Source: Planctomyces sp. SH-PL62
Lineage (GTDB): Bacteria; Planctomycetota; Planctomycetia; Planctomycetales; Planctomycetaceae
Direction of reading: 5' to 3'
DNA: 64,000 nt
NCBI GenBank assembly: GCA_945905295.1
Contig: CAMDPX010000003.1
Span: forward strand, 37,245 to 101,244
Both the position numbers and the translations under genes were made by a program. This document shows, piece after piece, positions 33,942 through 42,213 of the stretch. Position 1 is the first letter of the stretch; each line of letters starts with the position of its first letter. The notes below the pieces were generated by a model. That model searched no databases, was not told where the DNA came from, and worked only from the letters and a program-made list of their open reading frames with translations.

Positions 33942-35414
33942 TTACGCCAACACCCAGGTATCTTTGCTGCCGCCCCCCTGCGACGAGTTCACGATCAGCG
34001 AACCCTTCCGTAACGCGACGCGCGTCAGGCCGCCGGGGAGTACGAAGATGTCTTTGCCATAAAGCATGTACGGTCGCAGATCGACGTGCCGGCCTTCGAG
34101 GTGATCGTCGACGATGGTCGGCACGCGGGACAGCGCGAGCATCGGTTGAGCGATGTAGTTGCGCGGGTTGGCTCGGATTTGATCGGCGCACTTGGCGAGC
34201 TCTTCAGTGGTCGCTCGCGGGCCGATCACGATGCCGTAGCCGCCTGATTCGTTGGTCGGTTTGATGACCAGCTTCTCGAGATTGTGCAGCACGTATTGCA
34301 GGTCTTCCTGCTCGGAACAGATCCGAGTCGGCACGTTGTTGAGGATCGGGTCTTCGCCGAGGTAGTACTTGATGATCCTCGGCACATAGGCATAGACCGC
34401 TTTGTCGTCCGCGACACCGGTGCCGGGAGCGTTCGCCAGCGTGACTCGCCCTTTGCGATACACGTCCATCAGGCCGGGGACACCCAGCGCCGAATCGGGA
34501 CGAAAGCATTTCGGATCGAGGAACGTGTCGTCGATGCGGCGGTAGATCACATCGACGCGCTGCAAGCCGCGCGTGGTTCTCATGCAGACGTAGCCGTCGG
34601 AGACCACAAGGTCCGAGCCTTCGACCAGTTCGACTCCCATCTGCTGTGCGAGGAAGCTGTGCTCGAAGTACGCCGAGTTGTAGATGCCGGGCGTGAGCAC
34701 CACGACGTTCGGGTTTTGCGTGTTCGGCGGCGCGACGTGTTGCAGCGTTTCCAGCAATCGTTCGGGATAGTCCTCAACCGGTTGGATGCGGAGGCCGCCG
34801 AAGATTTGCGGAAACGTCCGCTTCATCACCTCGCGGTTTTCGATGACGTAGGACACTCCGGACGGGCAACGCAGGTTGTCTTCCAGCACATAGAACTTGC
34901 CGTCCCCGTCGCGGACCAGATCGGTGCCGACGACGTGACACCAGACGCCGCCGGGAGGCTTCAGGCCGACGCACTGCTTCAGATAGCACGAGGCCGAGAA
35001 CACCAGCTCGGACGGCACGATGCCGTCTTTGAGAATCCGTTGTTCGTTGTAGACATCGTCGATGAACAGGTTCAGCGCGAAGATGCGTTGTCGTAGCCCG
35101 CGCTGGATCATCTCGAATTCGGAGCCATCGACGATGCGGGGCACGATGTCGAACGGCCAGACCTTTTCGGTCCCCGCCTCGTGACCGTAAACGGCAAACG
35201 TGATTCCCATGTTGAGCAGCGTCAAGTCCGCCGCCTTCTGTCGTCGCACGAGCTCGCCGTCTGACAGAGCGCTCAGCCGGCTCGCCAGCACATCGGCTCG
35301 CGAACGCGGCGTTCCCGCCTCGTCGAACATCTCGTCGTAGAACCCGTCGGTTTGGTAATTGTCCAATCGCATGAGCGCACCTTGTCTGCGATTCACGGTG
35401 AAAGCAACCGCCAT
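33942..35414 (-). CDS. Circularly permuted type 2 ATP-grasp protein (DUF404/DUF407)
   Basis: [125 protein letters not shown]. Confidence 0.94.
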   Translation of the reverse strand: MAVAFTVNRRQGALMRLDNYQTDGFYDEMFDEAGTPRSRADVLASRLSALSDGELVRRQKAADLTLLNMGITFAVYGHEAGTEKVWPFDIVPRIVDGSEFEMIQRGLRQRIFALNLFIDDVYNEQRILKDGIVPSELVFSASCYLKQCVGLKPPGGVWCHVVGTDLVRDGDGKFYVLEDNLRCPSGVSYVIENREVMKRTFPQIFGGLRIQPVEDYPERLLETLQHVAPPNTQNPNVVVLTPGIYNSAYFEHSFLAQQMGVELVEGSDLVVSDGYVCMRTTRGLQRVDVIYRRIDDTFLDPKCFRPDSALGVPGLMDVYRKGRVTLANAPGTGVADDKAVYAYVPRIIKYYLGEDPILNNVPTRICSEQEDLQYVLHNLEKLVIKPTNESGGYGIVIGPRATTEELAKCADQIRANPRNYIAQPMLALSRVPTIVDDHLEGRHVDLRPYMLYGKDIFVLPGGLTRVALRKGSLIVNSSQGGGSKDTWVLA

Positions 35415-35748
35415 ACCGAAATGGAATTGCCAACCGAGCCAGGCGATGGCGTGCGTGAATCGCCCGAAAGTCGCGAGATGATCTCAACGACCAGACGCGA
35501 TCTCGATCACGGTTGCCAGTGAAAGAGGCACCTAGCGTTGAATTCTGTCGCAGGTTAACTCACTCCCAAGGTTTGGCAATCACGAGCTTTCTCCGGGTTT
35601 CCGATGAGTGGCCAGTCGATTTCTCGCGGCACAGCAGTTGCCTTCGCGGTCACGGCCCATCAGACGAGATTTTGACCACTGAGAAACTCACTCCCTGCAT
35701 CCGTGCTCCGGCACTGCGATTCGGCATCGACATTAGGAACACGCCTCT

Positions 35749-38415
35749 ATGACTTCCGTTCTCAGCAATCCGTCTTTGAGCCCGGTCCCCTTCAGCCCGC
35801 AGGAACTTCGCGACACGCTCGCCGGCTCACGCAACCCGGAGGAGACACTTTCGAAACTGGTGTTTGCGATTCAACAGCGGCTGAAGACCGATGTCTGTTC
35901 GGTCTATTTGCTGGAGCAAAACCGATCGCATCTCGTGCTGGCCGCGACGGTCGGCCTGCGGGGCGAGTGCGTCGGGCGAGTCCGCATGGCATTACACGAG
36001 GGTCTGGCCGGCATGGTTGCCGAGCAACTGCGTCCCATCGCCATCGAAGATGCAATGAAACATCCGCGATTCAAATACTTCGCCGAGTCGGGCGAGGATG
36101 AATACCACTCGTATCTCGGCGTGCCGATCGTCGATCGCGGGCTGTTGCAAGGTGTGCTGGTCGTGCAGTCGACGGAGGCTCGCAGCTTTCTGCACGAAGA
36201 GATCGACTTGCTTGCCGCTGCTGGCAAGCAGTTGGCGACGGTCATCAGTGACTGCCGATCGCTCGAACAATTCATCGCGCCTGTGCAGAAGCGACTCTGG
36301 GCGCTGGCCACCAATCTCCGCTGGTCTTGGGATGCCGAGACGAAGGACATCTTCCGCGACCTCGATCCGGGGCGCTGGCACGACTCGGGACACAACCCCA
36401 TCACACTCCTCTCCGAGTTCACCGTCGACAACCTCGACCGCCTGGAAGACCGCGTGCGGCAACTGAGTTTGCAAAGCCGCATCGACCTCGCCTATCGCCG
36501 CTTGCAGGACTACTTGCATCCGAAGACCAGTTGGGGAGACAGCCACGTCGGCATCCTCCGAGCCAAACCGGTGGCGTACTTCTCCGCCGAGTTCGGCATC
36601 CACGAGTCGCTGCCGATTTACTCCGGTGGCTTGGGGGTGCTCTCTGGCGATCACATCAAGAGCGCATCGGACTTGGACATCCCGCTGGTCGGCATCGGAC
36701 TGTTCTACAACCAAGGCTACTTCCGACAGTGGATCGACGCGCAAGGTTGGCAACACGAGGACTACCTCTACGTCAATCACAGCCGCCTGCCGTTGCGATT
36801 GGCGACGGCCAACGGTGTTCCCATTGTGGTGGAATTGCCGACGCGCACCGGGATGATCTCCGCTCGCGTGTGGCAGTTGCAGGCCGGTCGCATCACGTTG
36901 TATCTGCTCGATTCGGACATCCCCGGCAACGCGCCGGAGGATCGGCAACTGACCGCTCGACTGTACGGTGGCGACACGCGCGTCCGTATTCGCCAAGAGA
37001 TGTTGCTCGGCGTCGGTGGCGTGAAGGCCCTCAAGCAACTCGGCATCACGCCGAGCGTGCTGCACCTCAACGAAGGACACAGCGCGTTCGCCGCACTGGA
37101 GATGATCCGCCAGCGAATGCACGACGAAGGGATCGACCTTTGGGAATCGCAACGCCGAGTCGCTCGGCAAATCTGCTTCACGACACACACACCAGTCCCG
37201 GCCGGCCACGACCGCTTTGATTCGGGACTCATCGAAGAACATCTCGGCCCGCTGCGCGAGCAGATGAGCATGGACCACGAACAACTCATGTCGTTTGGCC
37301 GAGTCGATCGGAACAACCAGGGCGAGACGTTCTGCATGACGGTCCTCGCGCTGAAGATGTCTCGCCGAGCCAATGCCGTCTCATCGCTGCACGGCGAAGT
37401 CTCACGCAGCATGTGGACTTGTCTCTGGCCCGGTCGTGGCGAGGAAGAGATTCCGATCGGCCACATCACCAACGGAGTTCACATTCCGACATGGCTCGCG
37501 CCGCAGATGCGTGATCTCTACAACCATTGTCTCGGCACCGATTGGCAGCAGAAAGCGGGAACTCCCGAAGCGTGGGAGAAAGTCGACGACATCGCCGACA
37601 GCCAACTCTGGGAAACGCACCTCGCCTGCAAGCAAGGTCTGTTCGACTTCGTCCGTCGCCGCGGCTCTCTGGAAGCCGAACGTCGCGGCGAGGCTCCCGA
37701 AATCGTCTCGCAACTGCGCCGAGTTCTCAGCCCCGACGCGCTGACGATCGGCGTCGCACGCCGCTTTGCGACCTACAAGCGAGCCGACTTGCTGCTGCGC
37801 GATCTCGACCTGTTGGCAACGCTGGTCAACGATCCGCAATTCCCGATTCAGTTCGTCTTCGCCGGCAAAGCTCATCCGCACGACCAGCCCGGCAAAGGGA
37901 TCTTGCAGGAGATCTTCAAAGTCTCGCGCTCGCCGGAGTTCTTCGGCAAAGTGGTCTTCATCGAAGACTACGACATCAACGTCGGCCGGCATCTCGTTCA
38001 GGGAGTTGACGTGTGGCTGAACAATCCGCGCAAGCCGCTGGAAGCCTCCGGCACCAGCGGTGAGAAGGTTGTGCTCAACGGCGTGCTGAATTGCTCGGTG
38101 CTCGACGGCTGGTGGGCGGAAGCCTACGACGGCCGCAACGGCTTCGCGATCGGACAAGGCGAAACGCACTCCGACATCGGCCGCCACGACGGCCAAGACG
38201 CCGAGTCGTTCTACGAAGTCTTGCAGCGTGAAGTGATCCCGCTGTTCTACGACCGCGACAAAGACGGCCTCCCTCGCGCTTGGATCGCCCGGGTGAAGCG
38301 AGCGATCCGCGGACTTGGCTGGCGATTCAGCGCGGATCGCATGGTCATGGACTACGTCCAGAAGTGCTACATCCCCGCCGCTGGCGGCCTCTCCAGCGAC
38401 ATGAGCCGGCTGTAA
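35749..38415 (+). CDS. Alpha-glucan (glycogen) phosphorylase with N-terminal GAF domain
   Basis: N-terminal GAF (CSVYLLEQNRSHLVLAATVGL...YHSYLGVPIVDRGLLQGVLVVQS), then DUF3417-like and AYFSAEFGIHESLPIYSGGLGVLSGDHIKSASDL, HLNEGHSAFAALE, GVDVWLNNPRKPLEASGTSGEKVVLNGVLNCSVLDGWW. Confidence 0.93.
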   Translation: MTSVLSNPSLSPVPFSPQELRDTLAGSRNPEETLSKLVFAIQQRLKTDVCSVYLLEQNRSHLVLAATVGLRGECVGRVRMALHEGLAGMVAEQLRPIAIEDAMKHPRFKYFAESGEDEYHSYLGVPIVDRGLLQGVLVVQSTEARSFLHEEIDLLAAAGKQLATVISDCRSLEQFIAPVQKRLWALATNLRWSWDAETKDIFRDLDPGRWHDSGHNPITLLSEFTVDNLDRLEDRVRQLSLQSRIDLAYRRLQDYLHPKTSWGDSHVGILRAKPVAYFSAEFGIHESLPIYSGGLGVLSGDHIKSASDLDIPLVGIGLFYNQGYFRQWIDAQGWQHEDYLYVNHSRLPLRLATANGVPIVVELPTRTGMISARVWQLQAGRITLYLLDSDIPGNAPEDRQLTARLYGGDTRVRIRQEMLLGVGGVKALKQLGITPSVLHLNEGHSAFAALEMIRQRMHDEGIDLWESQRRVARQICFTTHTPVPAGHDRFDSGLIEEHLGPLREQMSMDHEQLMSFGRVDRNNQGETFCMTVLALKMSRRANAVSSLHGEVSRSMWTCLWPGRGEEEIPIGHITNGVHIPTWLAPQMRDLYNHCLGTDWQQKAGTPEAWEKVDDIADSQLWETHLACKQGLFDFVRRRGSLEAERRGEAPEIVSQLRRVLSPDALTIGVARRFATYKRADLLLRDLDLLATLVNDPQFPIQFVFAGKAHPHDQPGKGILQEIFKVSRSPEFFGKVVFIEDYDINVGRHLVQGVDVWLNNPRKPLEASGTSGEKVVLNGVLNCSVLDGWWAEAYDGRNGFAIGQGETHSDIGRHDGQDAESFYEVLQREVIPLFYDRDKDGLPRAWIARVKRAIRGLGWRFSADRMVMDYVQKCYIPAAGGLSSDMSRL

Positions 38416-38423
38416 TCGCCGTC

Positions 38424-38483
38424 GTAGGTTGGGACTCCGTCCCGACCAACTCTTCGCTGGGTCGGGACGGAGTCCCAACCTAC
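38424..38483. repeat. Dumbbell dyad between convergent genes, supplies downstream-gene stop codon
   Basis: GTAGGTT[GGGACtccGTCCC]GACC ... GGTC[GGGACggaGTCCC]AACCTAC, 24-bp perfect arms. Confidence 0.95.
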
Positions 38484-39358
38484 TTGCCCACCGCGGCCAC
38501 ATCGACCGAAACGCCGACCGAATGTTGTTCGCCTCCGAGGATCACGCCCTTCAGCGGGCTGACGTCCTCGAAGTCGCGGCCCCAGCCGAGCACGAGATGT
38601 TTGTCGGACGGCTGCACGTTGTTGGTTGGATCGGCGTCTTGCCAACCGACGTCCGGACAATAGACCGAGACCCACGCATGAGTCGCATCGGCTCCGACTA
38701 ATCGTGGTTGGCCGGGCTGCGGCATCGTGCGCAGGTATCCGCTGACGTACCGCGCGGCGAGACCCAGCGATCGCAGGCAGGAAATCTGCAAGTGCGAGAA
38801 GTCCTGGCAGACACCGCGCCGCTGAGCGAACACGTCGCTGACCGGAGTCGCAATCGTGGTCGCTTTGGGATCGTATTCAAAATCTCGATGAATCCGTTCG
38901 GTCAGTTCCAGGACCGCTTCCAGCAGCGGCCGGCCCGGAGCAAATGAGAGACGCGCGTAGTCGGCAAGCTCGGTGCTGTACGGCACATGCCGTGATGGAA
39001 ACGTGAATTGATACGCCTCCAAGCTAACCGCATCGCGGTTGGTTCGCAGCCGATCGCGGACCGCTTCCCAAGTGAGTGTCTGCGCGAGATCAATCGCCGG
39101 TCGTGGAAACACTTCGACCTCATGACTGGCCGTGATGCTGAGCGTCCGATGCGGCTCCTGCACCGCGAAGAAGGTCAGCAGGTTGCCGAAGTAATCCATT
39201 CGGGACGAGAGCACGGCCGGCTGCGGCTGAATCAACAGAGTTGTCCGCCGACAATGTTGCTCGGCCGTCTCGCGCGGCGTCAGATGTGCCAGGTTCTGGC
39301 ACAACGTCACCGAGGATGAGTACTCGTAGGTCGTGGTGTGGGTGATTTGGTAGAGCAT
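38480..39358 (-). CDS. Transglutaminase-like protein
   Basis: MLYQITHTTTYEYSSSVTLCQNLAHLTPRE, AQRRGVCQDFSHLQISCLRSLGLAARYVSGYLRT, ATHAWVSVYCPDVGWQDADPTNN. Confidence 0.93.
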   Translation of the reverse strand: MLYQITHTTTYEYSSSVTLCQNLAHLTPRETAEQHCRRTTLLIQPQPAVLSSRMDYFGNLLTFFAVQEPHRTLSITASHEVEVFPRPAIDLAQTLTWEAVRDRLRTNRDAVSLEAYQFTFPSRHVPYSTELADYARLSFAPGRPLLEAVLELTERIHRDFEYDPKATTIATPVSDVFAQRRGVCQDFSHLQISCLRSLGLAARYVSGYLRTMPQPGQPRLVGADATHAWVSVYCPDVGWQDADPTNNVQPSDKHLVLGWGRDFEDVSPLKGVILGGEQHSVGVSVDVAAVGK

Positions 39359-39361
39359 GTT

Positions 39362-39510
39362 TTTGAATGACGAATGACGAATGACGAATCGTGAAAGCCA
39401 CGAATTCGCTCGCGGCTCATTCGTCATTCGAGCTTCGTCATTCTTTCGTCATTCTTTCGTCATTGGGTATTTCGTCACTCGTCATTTGAATTTCGTCATT
39501 CGGCATTGTT
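39362..39510. repeat. CGTCATTC word-array/dyad between two CDS
   Basis: TGAATGACGAATGACGAATGACGAATC ... ATTCGTCATTCGAGCTTCGTCATTCTTTCGTCATTCTTTCGTCATTGGG...TTTCGTCATTCGGCATTG. Confidence 0.85.
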
Positions 39511-42087
39511 CGCTCCTAAATGTCGTGACGTTTGCAAATGGCTCAGGTACGTCTGCGTCAGCGCATCGGACAGCGCCGGCAGGTTGGCGTTCAGGCGGGT
39601 GAGCAGATCTTGCAGCAGAGGCCGATTTCCGGACTCGTCGGGTTGAGCGAGTTGTTCGGCATCGGCGAGACGAAGCTCCGTCAGCGACGAGAGCATCAAG
39701 CGTTGTTCGGGAGTGCGTCGCGGTTGTACGTTCGCATCGCGCGGCAGGAATTCGACGTCGTCCGCTAGTGCGGCGAACTGGAAGACGAGCGAGCGAGGAT
39801 TCGTCTCATCGGCCAGCAGCAGGTCCAAGACGGCGGCGGTTTGGACGCTTCCTTGATAGCGTCGGCGATAGGTCATCGCGCTGTCGGCCACTTGCAACAC
39901 CGCCTCCAGCAGCGGGCCTTCGGGAGTGGTCAACGTGGTCAGCGTGCTGCGGAGCATCGTGATCGTGTGAAACGCCCGTTCGAGCTTGCGGCCCATGTCG
40001 AGGAATCGCCAGCCGGCGCTGCGCGTCATGCTCTCGACCGCCAGTCCGCCAAACGCGGCCAGCGTGATGACGACGCGGTCGAGCAAATCGAGTTCGTCGC
40101 TGAGCGTGCGAGTGACCGACGGCGGCTCGCGACCGTCGCCGTCGTTCGCGGCGAATCGCTGATCGCCGCGCAGTGGCGACAGATCGCCGAGCACGCGCCA
40201 CATGTCGTTCGAGATCCGATCGCGCACCGTCGCCGCCAGTTGCCACAGCGAATTGACTGTCGAAGCCAAGCTGCCGATGCGCTGCGAGTCGTGAATCACC
40301 GACGCCAATTCGTCACCCGGAGCGGGGAGATGCAGTTCCGCACCGTCGCCGATGAAGCCGGGGAAGCAGTCGCTCATCAGCGTGACCGTCCGCAGCAACG
40401 TCGGCAATTCGGGTGACTCCGCGAGTCCCGATGTCTCCGTCAGTCGGACCAGCACGCCGCGCAGCAAGCGAGTCAGTCCCTCGGCCCGTTCGACGTAGCG
40501 GCCGAGCCAATACAGGTTGTCGGCGACTCGGCTGGGGAGATCGCTGCCGCCGCGCGTGATCTCCAACGGCACGCCGCCGGGGCCGAGCAGCGTCAACTGC
40601 TGCACCGGTCCTTCGGACAACATCCACGTGTCTTTACTGCCGCCGCCGCGCTGCATCGAGACGACCATCGTGTCGGCCGATGCACTCACGCGCGTCAGTC
40701 CGCCAGGCATCACGACGAACGAGTCTTCGTGAGCGGCGAGATACGTCCGCAGCACGAGATGCCTCGGTTGCAGTTGATCGCCAGCAAACACCGGAGCCGT
40801 CGAGAGCCGCAGCCGATGCTCGCCCACGAAATCATGCGGTCTCGCTTTGATCCTGCTCGCCAGTTCGTCGCGCTGCTCGCGCGTCAGTTCGTCGCCGAAG
40901 ATCGGCTCCATGCGGATGCTGGCCAGAGCCGGCTTGATGACCATGTCGCGCAAGTGCGAGAGGACGTGATCGCGAGCACGCGCCTCGCCACACCACCAGG
41001 TCGGCACCGAGGACAACTTCAATTCCTCGCCGAGCAAGAACCGGCACAGCCCCGGTAAGTACGCCAACAGCGCGGGCGTTTCGAGCAACCCTGTTCCCAA
41101 CGCATTCGCGACGGCGACGTTCCCCGCATGCACCGCTTGCACGAGTCCGGGGACTCCCAGAAACGAATCGGGGCGCAGTTCGAGCGGATCACAAAAATCA
41201 TCGTCGAGCCGTCGCAAGATCACATCCACCGGCTGCAACGCGCCGAGCACTTTCAGATACACCCGATTGTCCCGCACCGTCAGGTCACCACCTTCGACCA
41301 GCGTGTAGCCGAGATACCGCGCGAGATAAGCGTGCTCGAAGTACGTTTCGTTGTACGGGCCGGGGGTGAGCAACACGATGCGGGGGTTGTCTCGATTGTG
41401 CGGCGCGATCGCTCGGAGCGTGTCCTGCAACGTGCGAAAGAAGAACGCCAATCGCTGCACACGGCAGTCGCGAAACGCATCGGGCAGCACGCGCGACAGA
41501 ACGAGCCGATTCTCCAGCGCGTAACCGGCTCCCGACGGAGCCTGCGTCCGATCGCCGAGCACACAGAACCCGCCATCCGCCGAACGGCCGATGTTCGCCC
41601 CATACAAATGCAGTCGCCGATTCTTCGGCCAGCGAATCCCGTGACACGATCGCAAGAACGCGGGGTTCGGATAGACGACCTCCGGCGGCAAGTAGCCTTC
41701 GGCCACGCAGCGCTGCGGGCCATACAGATCCTGCCCCAACGCTTCCAGCAATCGGCCGCGTTGGATGAGCCCCTCTTCGAGCGACTTCGCATCTTCCGCC
41801 GAAATCAGCAACGGGATCGGGTCGAGCTGCCACGGCCGCTCCATGCCTCGCGGGTCGCCGTAGACGTTGTACGTGACGCCGTTCTCGCGAATCAGATGCT
41901 GAGCCTCTTCCCAACGCCGCGTCAGTTCCGGCAGGCCGAGTTGATCGAGCGAATCGAGAAAACCTTGCCAGTGCGCATGCACCTCGCCGCTCGGATCAAA
42001 GACCTCGTCAGTCGCACCGAGCGCCGGGACATATCCCATCCAGTTCGCCGTCGGAGGAAGACGCGAACTTTGACTCTGGCTCTGCAT
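39496..42087 (-). CDS. Circularly permuted ATP-grasp fused to alpha-E domain
   Basis: ATP-grasp half: [59 protein letters not shown]. Alpha-E half: SRVADNLYWLGRYVERAEGLTRLLRG. ORF reaches 42150 but its first ~10 aa come from a dyad element; ATG 42087 likely. Confidence 0.93.
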   Translation of the reverse strand: MQSQSQSSRLPPTANWMGYVPALGATDEVFDPSGEVHAHWQGFLDSLDQLGLPELTRRWEEAQHLIRENGVTYNVYGDPRGMERPWQLDPIPLLISAEDAKSLEEGLIQRGRLLEALGQDLYGPQRCVAEGYLPPEVVYPNPAFLRSCHGIRWPKNRRLHLYGANIGRSADGGFCVLGDRTQAPSGAGYALENRLVLSRVLPDAFRDCRVQRLAFFFRTLQDTLRAIAPHNRDNPRIVLLTPGPYNETYFEHAYLARYLGYTLVEGGDLTVRDNRVYLKVLGALQPVDVILRRLDDDFCDPLELRPDSFLGVPGLVQAVHAGNVAVANALGTGLLETPALLAYLPGLCRFLLGEELKLSSVPTWWCGEARARDHVLSHLRDMVIKPALASIRMEPIFGDELTREQRDELASRIKARPHDFVGEHRLRLSTAPVFAGDQLQPRHLVLRTYLAAHEDSFVVMPGGLTRVSASADTMVVSMQRGGGSKDTWMLSEGPVQQLTLLGPGGVPLEITRGGSDLPSRVADNLYWLGRYVERAEGLTRLLRGVLVRLTETSGLAESPELPTLLRTVTLMSDCFPGFIGDGAELHLPAPGDELASVIHDSQRIGSLASTVNSLWQLAATVRDRISNDMWRVLGDLSPLRGDQRFAANDGDGREPPSVTRTLSDELDLLDRVVITLAAFGGLAVESMTRSAGWRFLDMGRKLERAFHTITMLRSTLTTLTTPEGPLLEAVLQVADSAMTYRRRYQGSVQTAAVLDLLLADETNPRSLVFQFAALADDVEFLPRDANVQPRRTPEQRLMLSSLTELRLADAEQLAQPDESGNRPLLQDLLTRLNANLPALSDALTQTYLSHLQTSRHLGANNAE

Positions 42088-42131
42088 CGCCGACTGATTC
42101 CAATTCGCCGTCGTCACCAAGTGTGCTCTCC

Positions 42132-42213
42132 GCGCTTGTAGTGACCGCATTCATGCGGTCATCCGGCTCACGCCACGCTCACACCAGACCCGATCAATCG
42201 GGTCACTACAAGC
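42132..42213. repeat. Dumbbell dyad between two CDS
   Basis: CGCTTGTAGT[GACCGCATtcATGCGGTC] ... [GACCCGATcaATCGGGTC]ACTACAAGCG. Confidence 0.93.

Noticed and set aside
39362-39510. CRISPR array
   Set aside because: Words of 7-9 nt with no constant repeat-spacer periodicity and no cas genes; interpreted as word-array dyad.
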